This document shows positions 1 to 7,671 of a DNA stretch of 15,715 nt, piece after piece (position 1 is the first letter of the stretch; each line of letters starts with the position of its first letter). The position numbers and the translations under genes are program-made. Source of the stretch: JASLQO01 sp002327525. GTDB lineage: Bacteria; Pseudomonadota; Gammaproteobacteria; Pseudomonadales; Azotimanducaceae. The notes below the pieces were generated by a model, which saw only the letters and a list, made by a program, of their open reading frames with translations, did not search any database and was not told the origin of the DNA. The DNA is taken from contig JASLQO010000014.1 in the NCBI GenBank assembly GCA_030744435.1, positions 1 through 15,715 of the forward strand, given 5' to 3'.

Positions 1-140
1 AAGTCACGTGTCTCACCACCGTGCATCTCGGCACACACCCTCGTCAGCGCCGCCGTCAGCGTCGTCTTACCGTGGTCTACGTGTCCAATCGTCCCCACAT
101 TTACATGGGGCTTGGTACGCTCGAATTTCTCTTTGGCCAT
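1..140 (-). CDS. tuf: Elongation factor Tu, N-terminal fragment (gene runs off the low edge)
   Basis: EF-Tu is the GTPase that carries aminoacyl-tRNA to the ribosomal A site. About 46 codons are visible, starting with ATG at 140. The protein begins MAKEKFERTKPHVNVGTIGH and runs into the P-loop GHVDHGKT (about residues 19-26), which is diagnostic of EF-Tu. The rest lies outside the window. The start is preceded by AGGAG about 11 nt upstream, a rather long spacing. The gene follows fusA after 35 nt, the standard rpsL-rpsG-fusA-tufA order, so it is probably co-transcribed with fusA and driven by the str promoter near 3330-3357. A second tuf copy ends at 15583, so this is one of a duplicated pair. 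Identification is certain; whether the two copies are identical cannot be seen here. Confidence 0.97.
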   Translation of the reverse strand, partial: MAKEKFERTKPHVNVGTIGHVDHGKTTLTAALTRVCAEMHGGETRD

Positions 141-175
141 GTCTTTAATGTCTCCTGTCAGCGTGCGATATGGCG

Positions 176-2284
176 CTAACGGTTGATGATTGCGTCAGCA
201 ATACTGTCTGGGATCTCCGCGTATTTCGCGAATTCCATCGTATAGTTCGCGCGGCCCTGCGTGGCGGAGCGCAGGTCGGTCGAGTAACCGAACATCTCGG
301 CCAACGGCACATCGGCTCTCACGATCTTGCCCGCCGGGTTCTCATCCATGCCGGCAATAATGCCGCGGCGACGATTCAGATCACCAACCACATCGCCCAT
401 GTAGTCCTCCGGGGTTACCACCTCGACTGCCATGATGGGCTCGAGCAATACTGGTCGTGCCTCCAGCGCTCCGGTCTTCAAGGCCATCGACCCGGCGATC
501 TTGAAGGCCATTTCCGATGAGTCGACTTCGTGGAAAGAACCGTCGTACAAGGTCGCCTTTACATCGATCAGTGGATAACCCGCCAGCACGCCGTTCTGCA
601 TCTGTTCCTGAATCCCTTTGTTCACCGCCGGGATGTATTCGCGCGGAACCACACCACCGACGATGTCATCGACGAACTCGTAGTGCTTGTCTGCCTCGTC
701 TTCTTCGCTGTGCTTCAGCGGTTCCAGCTTCAACCACACGTGGCCGTACTGACCGCGCCCACCCGATTGGCGTACGAACTTCCCCTCTATATCCACAGGG
801 CTGCGAATCGTCTCGCGATACGCGACCTCAGGCTTGCCGATATTGGCCTCCACGCTGAACTCGCGCTTCATGCGATCGACGATGATGTCCAGGTGTAACT
901 CACCCATTCCGGAAATGATAGTCTGACCCGACTCTTCGTCAGTTTCTACCCTAAAGGAAGGGTCTTCCTGCGCAAGTTTGCTGAGTGCGACGCCCATTTT
1001 TTCCTGATCGGGAACCGACTTCGGTTCCACCGCCACTGAAATGACCGGCTCCGGAAACTCCATGCGCTCTAAGGTTATGATGCTGTTCTGCGCACACAGG
1101 GTGTCGCCGGTCGTCACGTCTTTGAGGCCAATCGCTGCCGCGATGTCACCGGCGCGCACTTCCTTGATCTCGTTACGATTGTTGGAGTGCATCTGCACCA
1201 TTCGACCGACGCGCTCGCGCTTACTCTTTACCGGGTTGTACACCTGGTCACCCGACGAAAGCACGCCCGAGTAGACCCGAAAAAAGGTCAATGTGCCCAC
1301 GAACGGGTCGGTGGCGATTTTGAACGCAAGCGCGGCAAACGGTGTATCGTCATCTGCGCCACGTGTATCCGTGGTTTCGTCGTCCTCCAGAATTCCCTCG
1401 ATGGATTTTACTTCCGTGGGTGCGGGGAGGTATTCGATCACCGCATCCAGCATGGCCTGCACGCCTTTGTTCTTGAACGCGGACCCGCATAGTGCCAGCA
1501 CGATCTCGTTTGCGAGGGTTCGCTCACGCAGACCCTGCTTGATTTCTTCTTCGCTGAGTTCACTCCCTTCGAGATACTTCTCCAACAGCTCTTCGTTGGC
1601 TTCTGCGGCGCTTTCAATCATCTGCTCACGCCAGCGCTCCGCCTCGGCAACCATGTCTTCGGGGATATCGACGAGGTCGTAGGTCAATCCCTGGTCGTCC
1701 TCGTTCCACAAGATGGCCTTCATCCTGATAAGGTCGACCACACCCTTGAAGTTCTCTTCAGACCCGATGGCAAGCTGAATGGGAACGGGGTTGGAGCCGA
1801 GACGGTCCCTGATCTGATCGACGACGCGCAGGAAATCCGCGCCAGCGCGGTCCATCTTGTTGACGAACACCATGCGGGGCACTTCGTAGCGGTTGGCCTG
1901 GCGCCACACTGTCTCACTCTGAGGCTCAACGCCAGAGGTGCCACAGAATACGACCACCGCACCGTCGAGCACACGCAGCGAACGCTCTACCTCGATAGTA
2001 AAATCAACGTGACCCGGCGTGTCGATGATGTTGACGCGGTGCTCATCGAATTGCTGATTCATGCCTCTCCAGAAACAAGTCGTAGCCGCGGAGGTAATGG
2101 TGATACCCCGTTCCTGCTCCTGCTCCATCCAGTCCATGGTGGCCGCACCATCGTGCACTTCGCCAATCTTGTGCGACAGGCCCGTGTAGAACAGCACGCG
2201 CTCAGTGGTCGTGGTCTTCCCGGCGTCCACGTGCGCGACGATACCGATGTTGCGATAGCGCGAAATGGGCGTTGTGCGAGCCAT
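176..2284 (-). CDS. fusA: Elongation factor G
   Basis: EF-G is the ribosomal translocase GTPase; it moves tRNA and mRNA after peptide bond formation and works with RRF in recycling. The protein has 702 residues, the usual length for EF-G. Visible motifs are the P-loop AHVDAGKT (17-24), switch I with RGITITSAATT (about 59-69), DTPGH (88-92) and NKMD (142-145). Domain IV carries the conserved GSFHEVDSSEMAFK loop, including the His of the decoding-centre tip. The ATG at 2284 is preferred: it gives the family start MARTTPI and GGAG lies 6 nt upstream. An in-frame ATG at 2296 would add only MESI, and this Shine-Dalgarno sits inside that extension. The stop is TAG. fusA lies 45 nt after rpsG and 35 nt before tuf, as in the str operon. 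The close match to bacterial EF-G1 makes the paralogue EF-G2 unlikely. Confidence 0.98.
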   Translation of the reverse strand: MARTTPISRYRNIGIVAHVDAGKTTTTERVLFYTGLSHKIGEVHDGAATMDWMEQEQERGITITSAATTCFWRGMNQQFDEHRVNIIDTPGHVDFTIEVERSLRVLDGAVVVFCGTSGVEPQSETVWRQANRYEVPRMVFVNKMDRAGADFLRVVDQIRDRLGSNPVPIQLAIGSEENFKGVVDLIRMKAILWNEDDQGLTYDLVDIPEDMVAEAERWREQMIESAAEANEELLEKYLEGSELSEEEIKQGLRERTLANEIVLALCGSAFKNKGVQAMLDAVIEYLPAPTEVKSIEGILEDDETTDTRGADDDTPFAALAFKIATDPFVGTLTFFRVYSGVLSSGDQVYNPVKSKRERVGRMVQMHSNNRNEIKEVRAGDIAAAIGLKDVTTGDTLCAQNSIITLERMEFPEPVISVAVEPKSVPDQEKMGVALSKLAQEDPSFRVETDEESGQTIISGMGELHLDIIVDRMKREFSVEANIGKPEVAYRETIRSPVDIEGKFVRQSGGRGQYGHVWLKLEPLKHSEEDEADKHYEFVDDIVGGVVPREYIPAVNKGIQEQMQNGVLAGYPLIDVKATLYDGSFHEVDSSEMAFKIAGSMALKTGALEARPVLLEPIMAVEVVTPEDYMGDVVGDLNRRRGIIAGMDENPAGKIVRADVPLAEMFGYSTDLRSATQGRANYTMEFAKYAEIPDSIADAIINR

Positions 2285-2329
2285 GATGCTCTCCATTAGC
2301 TGATTCGTTGGTTGAAGGTAAAAGCGCAG

Positions 2330-2800
2330 CTAGTACCGATAGTGAGAGAACATCTTGTTCGCTTCCGCCATGCGGTGTGTGTCCTCGCGTTTCTTGACCG
2401 CCGAACCCCGGCCATCCGCGGCATCCAAGAGTTCACCAGCAAGTCGCGCAGCCATGGACTTCTCACCTCGCCCGCGGGCGCTGTCCACCAGCCAGCGCAT
2501 GGCCAGTGCCTGACGGCGGGAGGGCCGTACCTCCACCGGTACCTGGTAGGTCGCACCGCCCACACGCCGGGATTTCACCTCGACAAACGGGGCAACCGCG
2601 TCCAGCGCCTTCTCGAACACCTCGATGGGATCGCCAGAATCGCGTTCTTCGATACGCGTCAACGCGCCGTACACGATACGCTCGGCAACGGACTTCTTGC
2701 CGCTCACCATCACGTGGTTGATGAACTTTGCGACAGTCTGATTGTGGTATTTGGGATCGGGAAGAATTTCCCGCTTCGCAACAACTCTACGTCGAGGCAT
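2330..2800 (-). CDS. rpsG: 30S ribosomal protein S7
   Basis: S7 is a primary binder of the 16S rRNA 3' major domain. It organises the head of the small subunit and contacts E-site tRNA. The 156-residue protein starts MPRRRVVAKREILPDPKY and has the typical PVEVRPSRRQALAMRWL region and the C-terminal HRMAEANKMFSHYRY. ATG at 2800 is preceded by AAGGAG with optimal spacing; the stop is TAG. In E. coli S7 is also the autogenous repressor of this operon and binds the rpsL-rpsG intercistronic RNA. The matching gap here (2801-2900) is 100 nt and contains a perfect 9-bp stem, consistent with that control. Confidence 0.98.
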   Translation of the reverse strand: MPRRRVVAKREILPDPKYHNQTVAKFINHVMVSGKKSVAERIVYGALTRIEERDSGDPIEVFEKALDAVAPFVEVKSRRVGGATYQVPVEVRPSRRQALAMRWLVDSARGRGEKSMAARLAGELLDAADGRGSAVKKREDTHRMAEANKMFSHYRY

Positions 2801-2900
2801 ATGCTTTCTCCTTCAGGTCTACCCCCAAGACGATTCTCGCCCGGGGCCTTACTCGCCACTCCTGATGCCTTATGCGGAGTGGCGCTCTCGTTTTTGGTGA
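2801..2900 (-). promoter_or_regulatory. rpsL-rpsG intercistronic hairpin, candidate S7 operator
   Basis: The 100-nt gap between rpsL and rpsG contains a perfect 9-bp inverted repeat, CGCCACTCC (2854-2862) against GGAGTGGCG (2876-2884), with a 13-nt loop. No T-run follows on the transcribed strand, so it is not an intrinsic terminator. In E. coli the intercistronic region of nearly the same length is where S7 binds to repress its own translation and that of EF-G downstream. Position, length and stem fit that role; binding itself is inference. Confidence 0.6.
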
Positions 2901-3272
2901 CTACTTCGGTTTTTTTGCGCCGTATTTGGAGCGTCCCTGACGCCTGTCTGACACACCCGAGGTGTCGAGCGTACCGCGTACGGTGTGGTAGCGGACGCCC
3001 GGCAGGTCCTTGACCCGACCGCCGCGAATGAGCACCACCGAGTGCTCCTGGAGGTTGTGACCCTCGCCTCCGATGTACGAGGTCACCTCGTAGCCGTTGG
3101 TGAGACGCACCCGGCACACCTTTCGAAGGGCCGAGTTGGGTTTCTTTGGCGTGGTCGTGTACACGCGAGTACACACGCCGCGCTTCTGCGGGCTACCCTG
3201 CAACGCCGGCACGATATTCTTCGCAGCCTTGCGCTTTCTCGGTTTCCGGATCAGCTGGCTGATGGTCGCCAT
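2901..3272 (-). CDS. rpsL: 30S ribosomal protein S12
   Basis: S12 lies at the decoding centre and controls tRNA selection accuracy. The protein has 123 residues and starts MATISQLIRKPRKRKA. The two loops where streptomycin-resistance changes arise are visible: TPKKPNSALRK (Lys43, initiator Met counted) and GGRVKDLPGVRYHT (Lys88). Both key lysines are present, so the residues match the streptomycin-sensitive form. ATG at 3272 has GGAG 5 nt upstream. The frame stays open upstream to 3485 and includes another ATG at 3293 (MQNTGEN...), but that extension is unlike the family and contains the Shine-Dalgarno. It is the first gene of the str unit, with a promoter at 3329-3357 and a leader of about 50 nt. 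Confidence 0.98.
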   Translation of the reverse strand: MATISQLIRKPRKRKAAKNIVPALQGSPQKRGVCTRVYTTTPKKPNSALRKVCRVRLTNGYEVTSYIGGEGHNLQEHSVVLIRGGRVKDLPGVRYHTVRGTLDTSGVSDRRQGRSKYGAKKPK

Positions 3273-3293
3273 ATTTTCTCCAGTGTTTTGCAT

Positions 3294-3320
3294 CGTTTCG
3301 AAAGGAGTACCCCCGAAACG
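3294..3320 (-). promoter_or_regulatory. Stem-loop at the 5' end of the rpsL leader
   Basis: Perfect 7-bp inverted repeat, CGTTTCG (3294-3300) with CGAAACG (3314-3320), 13-nt loop. It begins about 2-3 nt after the predicted transcription start, so it would cap the 5' end of the mRNA. On the transcribed strand the loop contains CTCC (3304-3307), which is complementary to the rpsL Shine-Dalgarno GGAG (3278-3281). It may stabilise the transcript or tune rpsL translation; both are inferences. Confidence 0.45.
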
Positions 3321-3321
3321 A

Positions 3322-3357
3322 GCGCGGCATTCTAATGATGTGCACCCGTCGTGTCCA
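3322..3357 (-). promoter_or_regulatory. Sigma70-type promoter of the str operon (rpsL)
   Basis: On the minus strand a -35 element TGGACA (3357-3352) is followed by a 17-bp spacer and a -10 element TAGAAT (3334-3329). That is 10 of 12 matches to consensus with ideal spacing. The predicted start is near 3322. The discriminator between -10 and +1 reads GCCGCG, the GC-rich type typical of ribosomal-protein and stable-RNA promoters under negative stringent (ppGpp/DksA) control. The promoter sits directly upstream of rpsL with a leader of about 50 nt. Confidence 0.75.
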
Positions 3358-3384
3358 CAGTCACGGTTAGCGCACAGCCACAGA

Positions 3385-3412
3385 CCGCTCTCACATGCCG
3401 ATGCGGGAGCGG
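3385..3412 (-). promoter_or_regulatory. Hairpin downstream of rpoC (3' end or processing structure)
   Basis: Twenty-six nucleotides past the rpoC stop, CCGCTCTC (3385-3392) pairs with GGGAGCGG (3405-3412), one position being a C.A mismatch on the transcribed strand. An inner CAT/ATG pair closes the loop. It would be a stable RNA stem, but the transcribed strand continues TCTGTGG with no U-run. A full factor-independent terminator is therefore not supported; partial termination, processing or 3'-end protection are possible. Confidence 0.4.
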
Positions 3413-3438
3413 CTTCAGCTACAATCTGACGCAGCGGT

Positions 3439-6400
3439 CTACTCGCTGCTCGACAGCGCCTCCGACAGTGCCTGCGCGACCTCATCCGCCGTCGCGCCCT
3501 GCTCCTTCGCCAAGCGCTCGGTCGCTTCCTCCGCGCGCATCCGTTTGCGGTCGCTGTGGTAGTTCAATCCCGTTCCCGCCGGGATCAAACGACCAACCAC
3601 TACATTTTCCTTCAAGCCGCGCAGGTGGTCCTGCTTGCCGGTTACCGCCGCTTCGGTCAGAACCCGGGTGGTTTCCTGGAAGGAAGCCGCCGAGATGAAC
3701 GACTCGGTAGCAAGAGAGGCCTTGGTAATGCCAAGCAGCACGCGTTGGAAAGCCACACGCTGCTTACCCTCTTCATCGAGGCCGGCGTTCACTTCCTGCA
3801 CCCGCGTGAACTCCATCTGCTCGCCGCGGATCAGGCCGGACTCGCCCGGATTACTCACTTCCGCCTTGCGCAGCATCTGGCGCACGATCACCTCGATGTG
3901 CTTGTCGTTGATGGTCACACCCTGCAGGCGGTAGACCTCCTGGATCTCGTTGATGATGAACTTTGCGAGTTCCTCAACCCCTTTGAGTCGCAGAATGTCA
4001 TGCGGTGTCGGCGGGCCTTCACAGACCACTTCACCCTTCTCCACGTGTTCGCCTTCGAACACGCCGATGTTGCGCCACTTGGGTATCAGTGTCTCCACGT
4101 GATCGCTGTCGGGCGGCGTGATCACGAGCCGGCGCTTACCCTTGGTTTCCTTGCCGAAGCTGACCGTGCCGGAGGCTTCCGCCAGCACCGCGGGCTCTTT
4201 GGGCTTGCGTGCTTCGAACAGATCCGCGACACGCGGCAAACCACCCGTGATGTCACGGTTTTTGGAACCTTCTTGCGGGATGCGAGCGATGATGTCGCCC
4301 ACTCCGATCTTGCCGCCATCTTCGAGATTCAGAATGGCGTCGTTGGGCAGGAAGTAGTGCGCGGGCACATCGGTGCCGGGCAGCAACACTTCCTTTTCGC
4401 CCTGGATCAACCGAATGGCAGGACGCAGGTCCTTGCCCACACTGGGCCGGTTCTTTGGATCCAGAACGATGATGTTGGTCAATCCCGTCAACTCATCTGT
4501 CTGCCGGTTGACCGAAAGCCCTTCTTCCATGTCCTGGAATTCAACCGTACCCGCCACCTCTGTGATGATCGGGTGTGTGTGCGGATCCCAGTTGGCGATC
4601 ACCTGACCCGCTTCCACGGTGTCGTTTTCCACGACCGTGATCATGGCGCCATACGGCAGCTTGTAGCGCTCCCGCTCGCGCCCGTGTTCGTCGGCAACGG
4701 CTATTTCCCCCGAGCGGGAAATCGCAACCAGCTCACCAGACTCCTTCTGCACCGTCTTCAGGTTGTGCAGGCGCACTGTCCCGCCGTGCTTGGCCTGAAT
4801 GCTGTCGATCGCTGTCGCGCGCGATGCGGCGCCGCCGATGTGGAACGTACGCATCGTGAGCTGGGTACCCGGCTCACCAATGGACTGTGCGGCGATCACA
4901 CCGACCGCTTCACCGATGTTCACCTGGTGACCGCGGGCGAGATCGCGGCCGTAACAGCTGCAGCACACGCCATACTTGGTGTGGCAGGTGATCGCGGAAC
5001 GGACCTTCATCTCGTCCACGCCGAGGACATCCAGCTGTTCCACCCACGCCTCGTCCAGCATGGTGCCCACCGGAATCAATACCGTCTTGCCATCGGCAGC
5101 CAGCACATCTTCAGCGACGACACGGCCCAGTACACGATCACCCAGCGGTTCCACTACGTCACCACCTTCGATGATGGCGGACACGGTCAGACCATCGTCG
5201 GTACCGCAATCGTCCTCCGTGATCACCACGTCCTGTGCCACGTCGACCAGTCGTCGTGTCAGGTAACCCGAGTTGGCGGTTTTCAGCGCAGTATCCGCCA
5301 GACCCTTACGCGCGCCGTGAGTCGAGATGAAATACTCATTCACCGACAATCCTTCGCGGAAGTTGGCCGTGATGGCGTTCTCGATGATGCTGCCGTCCGG
5401 CCGCGTCATGAGGCCGCGCATACCGGCGAGCTGCCGGATCTGCGCGGGGGAACCCCGGGCCCCCGAGTCCGCGTAGATATAGACGGAGTTGAAGGAATCC
5501 TGCTCTTCGTCGTCGCCCTCGCTGTTGGTGACTGTCTCCTTGGAGATACCGTCCATCATGGAGCGCGCCACCAGATCGTTGGCACGCGACCAGATGTCGA
5601 CCACCTTGTTGTACTTTTCACCCTGGGTGACCAGGCCTGAGGAGTATTGCGATTCGATTTCTGCTACTTCCGCCTGCGCATCGCCAATGATCCGCGCCTT
5701 GGAGTCTGGAATGACAAAGTCATCCACACCAATTGACGATCCGGAGGAGGTCGAATGACCGAATCCGGTGTACATCAGCTGGTCCGCGAAAATGACCGTT
5801 TCCTTGAGCCCCACATTCCGGTAACAGGCATCGATGAGCGCGGAGATGGAACGTTTATCCATCGCCTTGTTCACCATATCGAACGGCAGCGCTTTCGGCA
5901 CGATGTCGTAGAGCAACGCGCGCCCCACAGTGGTGTCCTTGAGCTCGTTGGTTGCATACCAGCTACCGTCCTCGCCTTCCCGGTGCTCCTCGATGCGCAC
6001 CTTGACCTTCGCGTGCAGGTCTATCTGCTGCGCGTGGTAGGCGCGATGTACTTCTTCGGAGTCAGCAAACACCATGCCTTCACCGCGCGCGTTCACCATG
6101 TCGCGCGTCATGTAGTAGATACCCAACACGACGTCCTGCGACGGCACGATAATGGGCTCGCCACTGGCAGGTGAGAGGATGTTGTTGGTAGACATCATCA
6201 GCGCACGCGCTTCGAGTTGCGCTTCGAGTGTCAGCGGCACGTGCACGGCCATCTGGTCACCGTCGAAGTCCGCGTTGTATGCAGTACATACCAGCGGATG
6301 CAACTGGATGGCTTTACCCTCGATGAGTACCGGTTCGAATGCCTGAATGCCCAGGCGATGCAGAGTCGGTGCGCGGTTGAGCAGCACCGGGTGCTCGCGA

Positions 6401-7647
6401 ATCACTCCAGCCAGGATGTCCCACACCTCGGCGGTCTCGCGTTCCACCATCTTCTTGGCGGCCTTGATGGTCGTGGCCAGTCCACGACCCTCGAGCTTGC
6501 CGAAGATGAATGGTTTGAAGAGCTCCAGCGCCATCTTCTTAGGCAACCCGCACTGATGCAGCTTGAGCGTCGGACCCACCACGATGACTGAACGCCCGGA
6601 ATAGTCCACGCGTTTGCCGAGCAGGTTCTGCCGAAAGCGGCCCTGCTTACCCTTGATCATGTCGGCGAGAGACTTCAGGGGACGCTTGTTGGAACCCGTG
6701 ATGGCGCGCCCGCGACGGCCATTGTCCAGCAGCGCGTCCACCGACTCCTGCAACATGCGCTTTTCATTGCGTACAATGATGTCGGGCGCGGACAGATCCA
6801 GCAGGCGCTTCAGCCGGTTGTTGCGATTGATGACCCGTCGGTACAGATCGTTCAGATCCGAGGTCGCGAAGCGCCCACCGTCGAGCGGTACCAGCGGACG
6901 CAGGTCCGGCGGCAGCACGGGCAACACGGTCATCACCATCCACTCGGGCTTGTTGCCGGAGTTGACGAAGGCTTCCATCAGTTTCAGACGCTTCGACAAC
7001 TTCTTGATCTTGGTTTCAGAATTGGTGGCTGGTATTTCTTCGCGCAGCCGCGCAATGTCGCTTTCCATGTCCATCGCCAGGAGCAAGGCCTGAACCGCCT
7101 CGGCGCCCATCCTGGCGTCGAACTCATCTCCATACTCCTCGAGCTTGGCGTAATAGTCCTCGTCGGTCAGCAACTGACCGGTTTCGAGATCGGTCAGCCC
7201 CGTGTCGACCACCACATAAGATTCGAAGTACAGCACACGTTCGATATCGCGTAGCGTCATGTCGAGCAGAAGTCCGATGCGCGATGGCAGCGACTTCAAA
7301 AACCAGATGTGTGCCACGGGGCTTGCGAGCTCAATGTGGCCCATCCGCTCCCGGCGGACCTTAGTCAGCGTGACCTCCACACCGCACTTCTCACAAATCA
7401 CACCACGGTGCTTGAGACGCTTGTACTTGCCGCACAGGCACTCGTAGTCCTTCACAGGGCCAAAGATACGCGCACAGAAGAGTCCGTCTCGTTCCGGCTT
7501 GAATGTCCGGTAATTAATGGTCTCTGGCTTCTTCACCTCGCCGAACGACCACGAGCGGATCATTTCGGGGGATGCCAAACCAATGCGCAGCGCATCGAAC
7601 TCATCGACGCTTCCCTGGGCTTTCAGCAAATTCAACAGATCTTTCAA
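3439..7647 (-). CDS. rpoC: DNA-directed RNA polymerase subunit beta'
   Basis: Beta' forms the catalytic half of RNA polymerase with beta. The 1402-residue protein is close to the E. coli length (1407) and nearly co-linear with it. Visible features are the first zinc site (Cys70, 72, 85, 88), the active-site loop NADFDGDQ with the three Mg-binding Asp (about 460-464), the bridge-helix/F-loop region, the second zinc site (CGTDDG near 814, then Cys in CHTKYGVCCSCYGRDL), and the trigger-loop sequence MRTFHIGG. The long insert after the trigger loop (SI3), typical of proteobacteria, is present. The start is TTG at 7647: an in-frame TAA (the rpoB stop) lies nine codons upstream, no ATG or GTG intervenes, GGGAG sits 7 nt before, and the sequence aligns from residue 1 (MKDLLNLLKAQ). 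E. coli uses GTG at the same place. It follows rpoB by 24 nt and is co-transcribed with it. Confidence 0.98.
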   Translation of the reverse strand: MKDLLNLLKAQGSVDEFDALRIGLASPEMIRSWSFGEVKKPETINYRTFKPERDGLFCARIFGPVKDYECLCGKYKRLKHRGVICEKCGVEVTLTKVRRERMGHIELASPVAHIWFLKSLPSRIGLLLDMTLRDIERVLYFESYVVVDTGLTDLETGQLLTDEDYYAKLEEYGDEFDARMGAEAVQALLLAMDMESDIARLREEIPATNSETKIKKLSKRLKLMEAFVNSGNKPEWMVMTVLPVLPPDLRPLVPLDGGRFATSDLNDLYRRVINRNNRLKRLLDLSAPDIIVRNEKRMLQESVDALLDNGRRGRAITGSNKRPLKSLADMIKGKQGRFRQNLLGKRVDYSGRSVIVVGPTLKLHQCGLPKKMALELFKPFIFGKLEGRGLATTIKAAKKMVERETAEVWDILAGVIREHPVLLNRAPTLHRLGIQAFEPVLIEGKAIQLHPLVCTAYNADFDGDQMAVHVPLTLEAQLEARALMMSTNNILSPASGEPIIVPSQDVVLGIYYMTRDMVNARGEGMVFADSEEVHRAYHAQQIDLHAKVKVRIEEHREGEDGSWYATNELKDTTVGRALLYDIVPKALPFDMVNKAMDKRSISALIDACYRNVGLKETVIFADQLMYTGFGHSTSSGSSIGVDDFVIPDSKARIIGDAQAEVAEIESQYSSGLVTQGEKYNKVVDIWSRANDLVARSMMDGISKETVTNSEGDDEEQDSFNSVYIYADSGARGSPAQIRQLAGMRGLMTRPDGSIIENAITANFREGLSVNEYFISTHGARKGLADTALKTANSGYLTRRLVDVAQDVVITEDDCGTDDGLTVSAIIEGGDVVEPLGDRVLGRVVAEDVLAADGKTVLIPVGTMLDEAWVEQLDVLGVDEMKVRSAITCHTKYGVCCSCYGRDLARGHQVNIGEAVGVIAAQSIGEPGTQLTMRTFHIGGAASRATAIDSIQAKHGGTVRLHNLKTVQKESGELVAISRSGEIAVADEHGRERERYKLPYGAMITVVENDTVEAGQVIANWDPHTHPIITEVAGTVEFQDMEEGLSVNRQTDELTGLTNIIVLDPKNRPSVGKDLRPAIRLIQGEKEVLLPGTDVPAHYFLPNDAILNLEDGGKIGVGDIIARIPQEGSKNRDITGGLPRVADLFEARKPKEPAVLAEASGTVSFGKETKGKRRLVITPPDSDHVETLIPKWRNIGVFEGEHVEKGEVVCEGPPTPHDILRLKGVEELAKFIINEIQEVYRLQGVTINDKHIEVIVRQMLRKAEVSNPGESGLIRGEQMEFTRVQEVNAGLDEEGKQRVAFQRVLLGITKASLATESFISAASFQETTRVLTEAAVTGKQDHLRGLKENVVVGRLIPAGTGLNYHSDRKRMRAEEATERLAKEQGATADEVAQALSEALSSSE

Positions 7648-7671
7648 AAGGTTTCTCCCGTTGCCCTGCCG

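Noticed and set aside
2312..3013. A 233-codon plus-strand frame opposite rpsG and rpsL
   Set aside because: It is a shadow of two ribosomal protein genes with no family resemblance.
3385..3412. Intrinsic terminator after rpoC
   Set aside because: The stem is good, but the transcribed strand after it has no U-run; recorded only as a hairpin.
3273..3485. N-terminal extension of rpsL upstream of MATISQ
   Set aside because: It would run through the promoter, the leader and the rpoC 3' end, and S12 starts at MATISQ with its own Shine-Dalgarno.
3556..5640. A 694-codon open frame on the plus strand opposite rpoC
   Set aside because: It is codon-aligned antisense to rpoC; stops in that frame would need TTA, CTA or TCA sense codons, which highly expressed genes of this base composition avoid. 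Its product is His/Asp/Arg-rich and resembles no family.
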